64,000 nt of DNA from a virus. Positions within the stretch are counted from its first letter, which is position 1; every line of letters starts with the position of its first letter. Made by a program: the position numbers and the translations under genes. The DNA is taken from IMG/VR virus record IMGVR_UViG_3300032820_000003, positions 1-64,000 of that record; one strand, written 5' to 3'. This document shows, piece by piece, positions 9,701-16,692 of this stretch. The notes under the pieces were generated by a model that was not told the DNA's origin, ran no database searches, and was given only the letters and a program-made list of their open reading frames with translations.

Positions 9701-11684
9701 CATCACCAAACATGTCAGGTTCAGGATTTTCAGGCGTAGGTTCAGGAGTACTACTTCTATCCCCTCCTCCTTGTTGATCTTGTTGTTGATTATTAGTATT
9801 AACACCGTCTTCATATGACCATTGCTCATCTTGAGGAATATCGGGAAGAGATGGTCTAGCCTGTGAATAGGCTTCAACATCAGCCCCTCTTAAAAAGTTA
9901 TAGTCTTGCCCACCTTCATGTAAAAAGTGCGCCTGTACTACTCCAGATTGATTTCCAGCCTGTCCTGCTCCAATGGCTCCAGCCAATTCATGGGCTGAAA
10001 GATCAGTAGGGCTTTCTCCTAAAGTATTCTCTTCGACATCTTCGTTACGAGTAACATTTCCATCATCATCAACGTCATGGGTTCGATTGATCGGATTTTC
10101 AGGATTTCTTGCGTTATAGTTATTAATATAATGTCCTAGGGCTGTACCCGTAACATTACCGTTCCACTTTCTGGGTTCCCCAACTTTCCCTTTAGGACTA
10201 ACACGTTGTTGAAGTCCAGACATGTTAAGTAGATTATCATTATAAAGACCTTCAGCTTCTTCCATGTTTGCTTGGATATTATCAAAGATTGCATTACCTA
10301 AGTCAGTAGGTTCTTGAGTCTCTGCATCAAATAGACCGAACTCTATAGCATCTTTTTTACCTGAATCAATATCATAACTTTTATCAGGAAGGTCTAATTT
10401 ATTATTCCCAAGATCGGCATTAACTGGTGAATCTGGATCATCTGGAATTTTTTCTTCTTCTCCATCTGATTCCGTACTACCTGAATCGCTATCAGAAGAT
10501 TCCCAAGCATTTTCAGGAGGTGTGCCAGAAGCTGATTTCATCCAACCTTTTCTCGCCCCTTTTGGAGTGAATGCTGATGCATCACCAGAGATGTCATTAT
10601 CAGCCTCAAATTTTTTAGCCCAATCATCTAATGCTTTACCAGCTGGAATTTTACCGTTCTTATTTCGTTCTCCATGTTCATTCATATGGGCCAGAACATC
10701 CTCTTCTGAATGAGGACTATTTTCATTAGCATAATGATCTAAGAACTGTCTATGCTTATCTCCTATATTTCCTCTATATAGATTTAAGGGGCCTTCATCT
10801 TCTTCAGATGTGTCAGATTCCTCTTGATCAGTATCAGTTGTAGATGCACTAGCTGAACTACTTCCTCCACCCATCAAACCTTCAGAAGAATAATCTTCTT
10901 GAGCATAGTGATTATCAAGAATTTCTTTCATTCTACTTAAATTCTCTTCATCAACATTATCCTCACTTAATTGTCCTGAAAGGTAATTTAATTCATCTTT
11001 CTCATCACCGTCAGGAATTGCAGTAAAGATATTAGATTCTTTACGAGCCTCTCTAAGCATTTGTTGATTAAAAGAATTCCAATTAGTACTTGAAGAACCT
11101 CCACCACTTCCGGGTCTACCACGACTACCACCACTTGTACTTATAGTTCCTCGTTGTCCTACTGCATTAGGTTGATTTCTAGGATCGTCAATAGTAAGCA
11201 ATGCCCGTCTCCAATCCATATCAGATATTGGTTCAAAATCATCTGAAGGTGTGGGAACATCATCACTAAAGATTGGAGTTTTATCTTCAGCTTTTGCTCC
11301 ACGATCATGTTCTGAAGCCCATTTATGGGCTAATTGTATCTGCTGTTCTGGGCTTGCATTCGCAAATTGCGATGTAAAGCGTCCGAATAGTTCCTTTGTA
11401 CTCTCATTTTGCATAGCATTATATACTTGCATTTGATAGTTTTTAGCATCTTCAGTTGAATAATCAGCTTTTGCAAAAGCCGTTAATTTTTGTAAGGGGG
11501 AGGACTTCTCTATTGCCATTGATAAGGCTTCCGCATTATTTCGCTTTTGGCGTTCTCTATCGTCAGCTAAGACTACATCTTCAAGGGATTGCTGTTCTTC
11601 TAAAGATATTTCAACGGTATCAGTAGACAAGTTTAAATACTCTTTTAATTTGCGAATATTTTCACTAGGTTCTTTAATTACCAT
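6744..11684 (-). CDS. Giant (1646 aa) low-complexity virion protein
   Basis: The longest complete gene here. Residues 1-300 are acidic with a Gly/Ser-rich patch near 190. Residues about 620-800 are a Pro/Glu/Gln/Thr-rich linker. Residues about 830-1380 are charged helix with many His (for example THSHAPLHLDH and DYDQHAHDQTKELQEHE). The segment after 1400 is basic with one Cys pair, CGPPEGEVPPTDADG and WRCGKGRNWVKK. TAGGAG precedes the ATG. Size and position among fibre and structural genes suggest an internal or tail virion protein, possibly ejected with DNA. No peptidase, lysozyme or tape-measure transmembrane signature was found. Confidence 0.8.
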   Translation of the reverse strand: MVIKEPSENIRKLKEYLNLSTDTVEISLEEQQSLEDVVLADDRERQKRNNAEALSMAIEKSSPLQKLTAFAKADYSTEDAKNYQMQVYNAMQNESTKELFGRFTSQFANASPEQQIQLAHKWASEHDRGAKAEDKTPIFSDDVPTPSDDFEPISDMDWRRALLTIDDPRNQPNAVGQRGTISTSGGSRGRPGSGGGSSSTNWNSFNQQMLREARKESNIFTAIPDGDEKDELNYLSGQLSEDNVDEENLSRMKEILDNHYAQEDYSSEGLMGGGSSSASASTTDTDQEESDTSEEDEGPLNLYRGNIGDKHRQFLDHYANENSPHSEEDVLAHMNEHGERNKNGKIPAGKALDDWAKKFEADNDISGDASAFTPKGARKGWMKSASGTPPENAWESSDSDSGSTESDGEEEKIPDDPDSPVNADLGNNKLDLPDKSYDIDSGKKDAIEFGLFDAETQEPTDLGNAIFDNIQANMEEAEGLYNDNLLNMSGLQQRVSPKGKVGEPRKWNGNVTGTALGHYINNYNARNPENPINRTHDVDDDGNVTRNEDVEENTLGESPTDLSAHELAGAIGAGQAGNQSGVVQAHFLHEGGQDYNFLRGADVEAYSQARPSLPDIPQDEQWSYEDGVNTNNQQQDQQGGGDRSSTPEPTPENPEPDMFGDEGDFGERTPGQEAARGEGVQGEPGASATRQRGEQQGRLGQEIVTPEDRTQEGDDQGSGTSLVPAGRRTESGEKTSEEAPPVNEESSEVPTSEGMPEGQRTPTPGALPQRGTPDTPPPPPNPADAWRKTLIDNGYMSQDEADFLNDDEIRDHLKAHYDNQRKNKGSSDGRDDSAIKEKMFKRLATLKHGKDFTQAQLEDVMDDHEFDDTSELKAAIKSQRNTRDSQRNNERSQVAAREKQATRNIGQSKVNAAVDNINEIENMTSDEATEHYIDLVSLSIQNKHHLDAEHKEGIEKALKQLERNGADGDSVLHHLDAVQKRGIEIGSDEHHAYRQEEAARAAEEHEKATAAHEATMGKIREHLDAAHNDPGFHPNRHSVHDKDGKMKSSHKTSYDEKGKLITEDHTHGDHPEHGEDWNKAGTHSHAPLHLDHTPEQREAYEKLHRAKTDFKSHGEYDYDQHAHDQTKELQEHETNSANKAKRLTNASQKAHRDLQGKLLAEGLAMDKDHKERIKPYVDRLSDSRSSIDAQKEKHQSELDELDSDLQSALADIDAGVEFPASKWHRQQVINDHAARRRDKEVDHAEQMERMEQFHKENFEAHNQEEANHAQEKGDWKASSKEKAQTIFDNTENQKNKIIEDYEKGKNEIREKYNGKIIEHDNEGRRLNDEHNKAHDAAEKAKVPPEHLHHDELGKSPASMKEEHGKCGPPEGEVPPTDADGNPMVWRCGKGRNWVKKENFDAGANAAANGNVAFFPGDEHGGMTAGHGGNMFNVQDADSFQADHGDGLGSEGVMSAALHSAFQQAQNDGAVTKSEDGSHDLVATKYLKDQGIHLDKFGSHPENITTDSGQKIPKYKGARDWLKRMGSKAAGDSATSGGIDQKILGKLPSAGEALRAIRQGRERHITGSGYKAASRGERANDPDVKPSAKRELLRYSPFKGFGEKGRQRKREIHAENAAEKAATHSKISQLQEEAAKRIRGGSDSSSF

Positions 11685-11715
11685 AAATAACTCCTACAGG
11701 AAATCCACCCTGTAT

Positions 11716-11725
11716 TATTATACTA
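11716..11725 (-). promoter_or_regulatory. TAGTATAATA promoter element
   Basis: The minus strand reads GTATAGTATAATAATACAGG upstream of the 1646-residue gene. It overlaps the stop codon of the preceding small membrane protein gene. It belongs to the same class as the element at 6718. Confidence 0.5.
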
Positions 11726-11993
11726 TACTTTCCAGTATTTTTTCTCGTGTATTTAAACGTTTTCCTTGGGTTACTCTTAACCATTCTCTAGAAGGTACAT
11801 CTTGTTGTATCTGATAATACAATAGAATATTCATAGATGCATCATTATATCCTTGTAAATATCCTTCTTCTCTACCTTTAGTAATAAATGGTTTATGCAT
11901 TAAATAACTCTTATTGAATATAATTCTCAATATTATATTGAAAAGAGTTATAACTATTACCCAAAACATTATATCTTTTATTAATTCAATCAT
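11718..11993 (-). CDS. Small membrane protein
   Basis: A 91-residue protein with one N-terminal hydrophobic helix (about residues 9-28, MFWVIVITLFNIILRIIF) followed by a soluble tail. A GGAG site precedes the ATG. It sits directly before the giant virion gene. Function unknown. Confidence 0.65.
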   Translation of the reverse strand: MIELIKDIMFWVIVITLFNIILRIIFNKSYLMHKPFITKGREEGYLQGYNDASMNILLYYQIQQDVPSREWLRVTQGKRLNTREKILESIV

Positions 11994-12051
11994 TACTTAC
12001 TCCTTATGCTTATAACTTATATGATTATGGGGAATTTGCCAGTCTTAAAAC

Positions 12052-12321
12052 TTAGCAAGTTCTTGGTTTATCCCCATCCTCTAATTTCTCTTCTATCGCC
12101 ATTGATATTCCGTTGTTAGCCGTATATTCGTCCAAGGTGAACACGGGGCGGCAGCCCGAAATTTTTTTAATGTGATCTAGAACATCCATCATATCATCAA
12201 ACTCCCTATGATAGATAACCTCAGTCATATCCGCTCCTACCTTCACTAGGAAACCATTGTCAGTCTCCCATGTAAAATCACCATTGGATTTAAAGACTAA
12301 TTCGTTATACTCCTGTGTCAT
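12052..12321 (-). CDS. Hypothetical small protein
   Basis: An 89-residue acidic protein with mixed alpha/beta composition and Cys only at GCRP and the C-terminus. Its start overlaps the end of the upstream 82-residue gene by 17 bases, so the two form a unit. No family recognised. Confidence 0.6.
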   Translation of the reverse strand: MTQEYNELVFKSNGDFTWETDNGFLVKVGADMTEVIYHREFDDMMDVLDHIKKISGCRPVFTLDEYTANNGISMAIEEKLEDGDKPRTC

Positions 12322-12553
12322 CTACAATGATCGGCCCGCTGGCTTCTCGCAAAATTTTATCACAAAAATCAACTGCCTCCTCTGGAGTATTTCCCTGATC
12401 AACTAAAGTCTCTACCGATTTAATGTAGGAATAGACTCCTTTTGATCCATCGTTACTACGATGAATTCCAATCAAAGCATTTATTATGGGATCAATAACT
12501 GATTCATAATCTTCCTGTAACAGAATATCTCTCATTCTCATTTCCTTACTCAT
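12305..12553 (-). CDS. Hypothetical small helical protein
   Basis: An 82-residue helical protein with a GTGGAGG ribosome-binding site. It is the first gene of a two-gene unit with a TAGTATAATA element about 40 bases upstream. No family recognised. Confidence 0.6.
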   Translation of the reverse strand: MSKEMRMRDILLQEDYESVIDPIINALIGIHRSNDGSKGVYSYIKSVETLVDQGNTPEEAVDFCDKILREASGPIIVDDTGV

Positions 12554-12593
12554 TACATACTAACCTCCACTAGAGTAAATTAACTCCTTGATT

Positions 12594-12603
12594 TATTATA
12601 CTA
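12594..12603 (-). promoter_or_regulatory. TAGTATAATA promoter element
   Basis: The minus strand reads TTCTTAGTATAATAAATCAAGG ahead of the two small genes at 12052-12553. Same class as at 6718 and 11716. Confidence 0.5.
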
Positions 12604-12780
12604 AGAAGACTCAACTTACCCGCACAAATCATAAAGCATGAAGTACCTTTCATGTATTAATATACAGATAAGCGATTTTCAGAAAAAATAATTTTTTAAA
12701 AGAATCTATAGGAGGCTATATGGTTACCTTATACCCCCCTCTTAGTACAACCGGGGGGGTCTATATCTTGTATCACAACA

Positions 12781-12899
12781 ATAAAAAACCCCTACCCATA
12801 GTGGATTCGTGACTACGACAGTAATTCATCATTGATATAAAAGCTTATTGTTATCAGTAATTAATAGTTATTTGGATATTGCGAAGGGGGTAGGGGTTT
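12781..12899 (-). terminator. Probable terminator with a long loop
   Basis: On the minus strand the 12-base arm AAACCCCTACCC pairs with GGGTAGGGGTTT across about 90 bases, and the second arm runs into TTTTTTAT. The arm pairing and T-run are as expected for intrinsic termination of leftward transcripts from 13326. The long loop is unusual. Confidence 0.5.
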
Positions 12900-12959
12900 A
12901 GACATGGTAAATGGGGTTGCCGTATGTACCCCCCTCCCCTCAAAATGGGGTCTGGCATA

Positions 12960-13001
12960 CCCTCCCATCCTAGACTCTCTGGACTAGATTTAATGGGAGG
13001 G
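12960..13001 (-). terminator. Strong stem-loop after leftward gene
   Basis: A perfect 9-base inverted repeat, CCCTCCCAT/ATGGGAGGG, with a second CTAG-containing pairing inside, begins about ten bases after the stop of the gene at 13012. It has no T-run, so it may be a terminator aid or an RNA-stability element. Confidence 0.45.
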
Positions 13002-13011
13002 ATTGGCTGGA

Positions 13012-13326
13012 TCACATTAGCTTTCTGATCCTCTCATGGTAAGCTTGCATCGTAGCCTTAATGACTTCTGGCTCGTCTAGCTTTGCGGTAGTGGAGAGAT
13101 AGCGGTCAAGCTGTTCTCTGATCTTATCCCGCTCCAGCCTGAGAGCCTGATAGTCTACCCTAGCAGTCACCTTGGCTACGCTCTCGGTGAGGTCGGCAGA
13201 CACTCTAATGACCGTATCAAAGAACTCGTCAAGGTCGATTAAACCTTCATCAAATTGTTCGCTAGCCATTGCTAGCCGTTTGATCCTAGCCATCGCCTCT
13301 ATTCTAGTAAATGATTGTTCTCCCAT
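13012..13326 (-). CDS. Coiled-coil/helical small protein
   Basis: A 104-residue protein, all helical and charged, with Arg/Glu/Leu heptads around residues 55-80 and no Cys or Trp. A TTAGGAGG site precedes the ATG. It is transcribed leftward from a divergent promoter region shared with the rightward gene at 13515. A small regulator is possible from that placement, but there is no HTH signature. Confidence 0.65.
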   Translation of the reverse strand: MGEQSFTRIEAMARIKRLAMASEQFDEGLIDLDEFFDTVIRVSADLTESVAKVTARVDYQALRLERDKIREQLDRYLSTTAKLDEPEVIKATMQAYHERIRKLM

Positions 13327-13514
13327 ATCAAACCTCCTAAAGGTTTATTGTTTTAGTCCAGAACGTCTCTGAACATGGAACTATTATATAGGACTGACAG
13401 AGGAATGCAACTATTTTGCAGTTTTATCAACTCGCCCCAGACTGCAAAAGATTTGACATGAGTAGGCAAATAATATAACATAGTTGCACAACAAATAAGA
13501 ACAGGAGAAACCAA
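13327..13514. promoter_or_regulatory. Divergent promoter region with ACTGCAAAA/TTATCAACTC sites
   Basis: The rightward promoter is TTGACA at 13453 with a TATAAC/TAACAT -10. The leftward one has TTGCAT and TATAAT (near 13384-13411). Between them lies TTATCAACTC (from 13424), flanked on both sides by outward-facing ACTGCAAAA copies. The same ACTGCAAAA-TTGAC arrangement recurs at other promoters here, for example 14848, 17107 and (minus) 18515. A shared regulator binding these sites is inferred. Confidence 0.6.
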
Positions 13515-13796
13515 ATGTTAAAAGTAGAGATGCAGACAATAGAAAATTATGCAGATAATCCTTCCGATAACTATTGGAAGTTTAAAGGCGGAAATACCAT
13601 TGGTATCTTCGGATCAGATGACCGCCCTGCCAATGCAATAGCGTCCTTATTGGTAGAGAAAAAAGACGCTATTTTTAAGGAATTCCCATTTCATTGGGAA
13701 GTAATTAGAAATGGAAACGTGGATGACATTGATCTATTTTTCCGTTACGAATCTGATGGATCATTAAAACGCATCGTAGATGTTAAAGGAGCTTAA
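13515..13796 (+). CDS. Hypothetical protein, first rightward gene
   Basis: A 93-residue acidic alpha/beta protein beginning MLKVEMQTIENYADNPSDNY. An AGGAG site precedes the ATG. It opens the rightward accessory stretch and ends within 5 bases of the next gene. No family recognised. Confidence 0.7.
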   Translation: MLKVEMQTIENYADNPSDNYWKFKGGNTIGIFGSDDRPANAIASLLVEKKDAIFKEFPFHWEVIRNGNVDDIDLFFRYESDGSLKRIVDVKGA

Positions 13797-13800
13797 TAAA

Positions 13801-14157
13801 ATGGAAGCATTAATAAATATCATTAGTCACGATCTAGTAGGTGGTTTGGCTGTAGGTTTATTGTTTGGTAGTGTGCTGAATTGGTACACTATCAAACACT
13901 ACACAATCAAACTAGTAAAGTCTGATGTGGCTAGGTTATGCGATAGCTACGAATTAGAATTAATCAAAGAGTATAAAAATGATGGTATGTTATGCAAATT
14001 CTGCGATAGGTTTAATCCATTGGTATGGGTACAAATTGAAGGTAGGCATCCTGTATGTCATGGTTTAACATCTAAAGACCATAAGGATAAAGGATTTAGT
14101 CGGATGTTACCATTTGACGGTCAAACATATCCTGATGTTTATAAGGTATATAAGTAA
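13801..14157 (+). CDS. Membrane-anchored Cys-containing protein
   Basis: A 118-residue protein from the ATG at 13801, chosen because AAGGAG lies about ten bases upstream; an in-frame start at 13780 lacks this. A hydrophobic helix spans residues 8-28 (ISHDLVGGLAVGLLFGSVL), then a soluble domain with CKFCDRF and HPVCHG, a likely zinc site. Function unknown. Confidence 0.65.
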   Translation: MEALINIISHDLVGGLAVGLLFGSVLNWYTIKHYTIKLVKSDVARLCDSYELELIKEYKNDGMLCKFCDRFNPLVWVQIEGRHPVCHGLTSKDHKDKGFSRMLPFDGQTYPDVYKVYK

Positions 14158-14170
14158 GTAGCCATAGAGG

Positions 14171-14201
14171 TAGCTAGCCTCCCGAATGGGAGGTTTAGCT
14201 A
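14171..14201 (+). promoter_or_regulatory. Stem-loop before small-gene ribosome-binding site
   Basis: TAGCTAGCCTCCC pairs with GGGAGGTTTAGCTA around a GAAT loop, ending just before the AGGAG of the 37-residue gene. There is no T-run. It could be an RNA-processing site, a weak terminator or a translational control element. Confidence 0.45.
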
Positions 14202-14212
14202 GGAGTAGTAGT

Positions 14213-14326
14213 ATGAAACCATTAGTTATAAAAATAAATCGCTTAAACGGCAGGAGATGGAAAGTTTATAAGATTCATGGATGGTTAGGTAGAGTTGTAA
14301 TTTATACCTATCACGAAAAACCATAG
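14213..14326 (+). CDS. 37-aa basic peptide
   Basis: ATG at 14213 after AGGAG, stop TAG at 14324-14326. The product starts MKPLVIKINRLNGRRWKVYK and is basic and aromatic with a beta-like pattern. It lies in a run of small genes, each with its own ribosome-binding site. Function unknown. Confidence 0.5.
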   Translation: MKPLVIKINRLNGRRWKVYKIHGWLGRVVIYTYHEKP

Positions 14327-14338
14327 GAGTAATAATAT

Positions 14339-14569
14339 ATGGCTAGGAGAAAAAAGAATAAGCCAGTTTTGAAATGGAATGAACAAGTATTTAATAATCA
14401 ATATTATGTAGGTAGTAAATTAGGAGGCACGTTTATAGGAAATGATGAGATAGGTTATATACACAAGTCTACTGTAATGGGAGGTAATGGCTACAGTAGA
14501 ACATATAGAGAAATGATTAATCAATTAAGAAATCAATATTGGTATAGGAGATTTGGAAATGGTAGCTAG
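14339..14569 (+). CDS. Hypothetical basic small protein
   Basis: A 76-residue basic protein starting MARRKKNKP, rich in Tyr, Gly and Asn, with the C-terminus INQLRNQYWYRRFGNGS. TAGGAG precedes the ATG. It overlaps the next gene by 11 bases. No family recognised. Confidence 0.6.
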   Translation: MARRKKNKPVLKWNEQVFNNQYYVGSKLGGTFIGNDEIGYIHKSTVMGGNGYSRTYREMINQLRNQYWYRRFGNGS

Positions 14570-14774
14570 TAAATATATATGTACAGGTAAAACGAAAGTA
14601 CATCATTTTATTGTAGATTCTCCCGCAGGAGAGCCAACAGTAAATGCTAAATGTAAATATTGTCAGTATCAAAGAATTCATAATATTACACCTGTAGATG
14701 TAATGGCATCAGGTAGAAAAGCTAATCAAGAAAAAATGAAAGCTAGAAGGCGAGGTGCAGATATAAAATTATAA
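14559..14774 (+). CDS. Zinc-ribbon-like small protein
   Basis: A 71-residue protein. The ATG at 14559 is chosen because TAGGAG lies 8 bases upstream; a TTG at 14553 is also in frame. One Cys near residue 8 and a CKYC pair near residue 35 suggest a metal site, and the tail is basic. A terminator follows. Confidence 0.55.
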   Translation: MVASKYICTGKTKVHHFIVDSPAGEPTVNAKCKYCQYQRIHNITPVDVMASGRKANQEKMKARRRGADIKL

Positions 14775-14787
14775 ATCTAATATATAA

Positions 14788-14821
14788 ATATACCTTCAAT
14801 TATTTGAGGGTATATTTTTAT
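14788..14821 (+). terminator. Intrinsic terminator
   Basis: ATATACCTTCAA pairs with TTGAGGGTATAT around a 4-base loop, followed by TTTTTA. It ends the 13515-14774 transcript. Confidence 0.7.
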
Positions 14822-14832
14822 ACATGGTAATT

Positions 14833-14887
14833 TTATCAACTCCACGAACTGCAAAAAACTTGTATTATATACTCAGTCATATATAAT
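14833..14887 (+). promoter_or_regulatory. Promoter with TTATCAACTC and ACTGCAAAA sites
   Basis: TTATCA begins at 14833 and is followed by ACTGCAAAAAACTTG, a TTGTAT -35 (14860-14865) and TATAAT (14882-14887) with a 16-base spacer. It drives the gene at 14927. Confidence 0.6.
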
Positions 14888-14926
14888 ACCTTCAGGAGCA
14901 AAAAACAAATAAGTAAAGGAAATGAG

Positions 14927-15391
14927 ATGAAAATACATAACACAACCGAGCCTATCAGCAAGTTCAATTGGACTATTCACAATATGGCATCCGCTCCAAG
15001 TAGAGATGCAGATTCTACAGGTGGCGATGTACCACAATCTTTAATAGGTGAAATTATTTCGGGAGCCGTTAAAGAATCAGGTGCTAAATGGGTATTGTCG
15101 CCTGTAGGTAGAATGTGGGTAGATTGCATGAATCTTGATATAGATACTAAGGTTTTCTATAACAATATGATTGCTAGCGGTTATCCACATTGCCAACCAT
15201 GTTCAATGGATAACTGGAAACTGGAAGGTAATCTAGATAAGTTAGATTCTACCTTATCAGTTAAACCATGTTTTGATTGTGACTCCGAGGAAGTTTTAAA
15301 ACAATTGGCAATACGCCAAGCACGAAACGATAAAAAACGTGGTGGCAAAAACAAGACTGATAATTTGATTAAAAAATATATGCGGAATTAA
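14927..15391 (+). CDS. Accessory Cys-motif protein
   Basis: A 154-residue protein with two Cys pairs, CQPC (about residue 88) and CFDC (about 115), which could hold one zinc. The basic C-terminus contains RNDKKRGGKNKTDNLIKK. It has its own promoter upstream and an intrinsic terminator 15 bases after the stop, making a single-gene unit. The C-rich arrangement resembles recombination-nuclease-like zinc domains, but no family is certain. Confidence 0.65.
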   Translation: MKIHNTTEPISKFNWTIHNMASAPSRDADSTGGDVPQSLIGEIISGAVKESGAKWVLSPVGRMWVDCMNLDIDTKVFYNNMIASGYPHCQPCSMDNWKLEGNLDKLDSTLSVKPCFDCDSEEVLKQLAIRQARNDKKRGGKNKTDNLIKKYMRN

Positions 15392-15405
15392 GCCGTATAT
15401 ACCCC

Positions 15406-15445
15406 GCCCCCAGAGTTGCCACTCCTCTTCTCTGGGGGCATTTTG
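15406..15445 (+). terminator. Intrinsic terminator
   Basis: GCCCCCAGAG pairs with CTCTGGGGGC and is followed by ATTTTG. It closes the single-gene unit at 14927-15391. Confidence 0.75.
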
Positions 15446-15446
15446 C

Positions 15447-15554
15447 CCCTTGATAAAATTAGATTTGATAACTTAGGCATTCCATTATTCCAGTCTTTCC
15501 ATGTTTCCGTATCCAATAGTGGGACATGATAGGAGTTGATAACTTGCAAATTAG
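15447..15554. repeat. TTTCC/GATAA-rich spacer, copy A
   Basis: Between terminator and promoter, TTCC occurs about every 8-9 bases (for example TTCCATTATTCCAGTCTTTCC), then GGGACATGATAGGAGTTGATAAC. The same layout recurs in four other spacers up to 17.77 kb. No coding potential seen. Confidence 0.6.
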
Positions 15555-15583
15555 TTGACCCTTATATGTGAATAGTATACAAT
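15555..15583 (+). promoter_or_regulatory. Promoter of 83-aa gene
   Basis: TTGACC at 15555-15560 and TACAAT at 15578-15583, 17 bases apart, preceded by CTTGCAAATTAG, a variant of the ACTGCAAAA site. Confidence 0.55.
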
Positions 15584-15607
15584 AGTAACAAATCAAAGGA
15601 GATTAAT

Positions 15608-15859
15608 ATGGTAAATGCAGAAACACACAACACGGCAATGTGGTTAAGAAACCATTCTAAAGGTATGGAACAAACCATCTTACGGATAATGAGGGGACAG
15701 TCTCCAACTAAGTTTGCAGATAACCTTGAAACCTATGTGGGAATATTATGGGGAGACAGAACTCCAGATGGATACAGTTTAAAACCTGTTGATTGGGTTG
15801 AAATTTCAGACTCATGGTTAAATGAATATGGTATGGATTGGGAACAGTCTCCCCCCTAA
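15608..15859 (+). CDS. Hypothetical protein, single-gene unit
   Basis: An 83-residue protein, Trp- and Met-rich, with RIMRGQSPTKFADNLETYVG in the middle. AAAGGAG precedes the ATG. Its last codons and stop form the left arm of a terminator. No family recognised. Confidence 0.65.
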   Translation: MVNAETHNTAMWLRNHSKGMEQTILRIMRGQSPTKFADNLETYVGILWGDRTPDGYSLKPVDWVEISDSWLNEYGMDWEQSPP

Positions 15860-15875
15860 AGGGGAGGCTACCTTC
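15849..15875 (+). terminator. Terminator overlapping the stop codon
   Basis: CTCCCC and GGGGAG pair around CCTAAA, which includes the TAA stop of the 83-residue gene; CTACCTTCTT follows. A stop codon inside the terminator loop is repeated at 16473. Confidence 0.6.
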
Positions 15876-15984
15876 TTATCAGGTCGCAAAATGCGACTTG
15901 GTAATTCCATTCTTTCCACTATTCCTTCCTTCCGTTTCCACCCATAAGGGGGACATGATAGAAATATTAACTCTAACAAAATAC
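15876..15984. repeat. TTTCC/GATAA-rich spacer, copy B
   Basis: Contains TCAGGTCGCAAAATGCGACTT (a short hairpin), a run of ATTCC/TTTCC units and GGGGGACATGATAGAAATATT before the promoter. Same layout as copies A, C and D. Confidence 0.6.
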
Positions 15985-16013
15985 TTGTTTACTCGTATGT
16001 AATTTGCTATAAT
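15985..16013 (+). promoter_or_regulatory. Promoter of 30-aa gene
   Basis: TTGTTT at 15985 and TGCTATAAT ending at 16013, 17 bases apart; an extended -10 type. Confidence 0.55.
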
Positions 16014-16041
16014 GTATATATCTTATAAAGGAGGTAGTCAT

Positions 16042-16134
16042 ATGAGTAAGGATGTTAGAAGCATCCGTTCAGTAGACAATCGGAAGTATTGCAAAGTTTG
16101 CAAACGCTTGACGGTAGTCTGTTGGAAGTGGTAG
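16042..16134 (+). CDS. 30-aa CxxC peptide
   Basis: ATG at 16042 behind a strong AAAGGAGG, stop TAG at 16132. The product has CKVC and a later Cys, and ends CWKW; a half zinc-ribbon. It is followed by a nested stem-loop (ACTCTATT/AATAGAGT, 16144-16181). Very short but well initiated. Confidence 0.5.
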   Translation: MSKDVRSIRSVDNRKYCKVCKRLTVVCWKW

Positions 16135-16214
16135 TCTTTCATTACTCTATTAAGTGTTATCCTGTGAGATAGCAATAGAGTATATTAATTAAGTAGTGAA
16201 AAAAGAGGTTTAAT

Positions 16215-16475
16215 ATGACAATCGGATTTTCAGAACAAGAAACAATACATGACGGAATTAGAAGGAAATACACCTTTGAAAATTCATATGGTGCTTCAGT
16301 AATAAGTCATAGCGGATCATATGGCGGGAAGTTTGGTTTGTGGGAATTAGCAGTTCTGTATAATGATGAATTATGTTATACTACACCTATTACTAATGAT
16401 GTTATAGGTTGGTTAAATGATGAGGATTTACAAGGAGTGCTTAATAAAATTAAAGCCTTACCTGACCCCCCCTAA
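16215..16475 (+). CDS. Hypothetical small protein
   Basis: An 86-residue, mostly beta protein with Gly and aromatic residues, starting MTIGFSEQETIHDGIRRKYT. AGAGG precedes the ATG. The last codons (Pro-Asp-Pro-Pro-stop) form a terminator arm, as in the 83-residue gene. No family recognised. Confidence 0.65.
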   Translation: MTIGFSEQETIHDGIRRKYTFENSYGASVISHSGSYGGKFGLWELAVLYNDELCYTTPITNDVIGWLNDEDLQGVLNKIKALPDPP

Positions 16476-16494
16476 AGGGGGGTTGCCCTTTTAT
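16465..16494 (+). terminator. Terminator overlapping the stop codon
   Basis: ACCCCCC pairs with GGGGGGT around CTAAA, which includes the stop, then GCCCTTTT. Confidence 0.7.
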
Positions 16495-16607
16495 CAGGTC
16501 GCCTTTTGCGACTAGATAATTCCGTTTCTTTCCAATCATTCCACCCTTTCCATTATTCCCCTCTATATTCCGGGGACATGATAAGACTTGATAAGACTGC
16601 AATATAA
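16495..16607. repeat. TTTCC/GATAA-rich spacer, copy C
   Basis: TCAGGTCGCCTTTTGCGACTA hairpin, then TTCC units (ATTCCGTTTCTTTCC and more), then GGGGACATGATAAGACTTGATAAG. Closely parallels copy B. Confidence 0.6.
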
Positions 16608-16637
16608 TTGACTACACCCCCTAAATTGATATATACT
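16608..16637 (+). promoter_or_regulatory. TTGACT-N18-TATACT promoter
   Basis: TTGACT at 16608-16613 and TATACT at 16632-16637, an 18-base spacer as in the leftward promoters. AAGTCGA follows downstream, matching the TCGA box seen elsewhere. Confidence 0.6.
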
Positions 16638-16692
16638 GTATTCATCAAGTCGAGAGGGGGCATCCTCTCATAAACAAAAAGGAGATTTTAAA

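Larger units (their letters stand above)
12604..13011. other. Non-coding block with four GC-rich stem-loops
   Basis: About 400 bases with no credible gene. It holds four strong inverted repeats in an AT-rich background: 12733-12739 with 12754-12760 (ACCCCCC/GGGGGGT), 12786-12797 with 12888-12899 (AAACCCCTACCC), 12936-12939 with 12947-12950, and 12960-12968 with 12993-13001 (CCCTCCCAT). Some probably end leftward transcription from 13012. Together they could also mark an origin or another structured locus. Confidence 0.55.
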
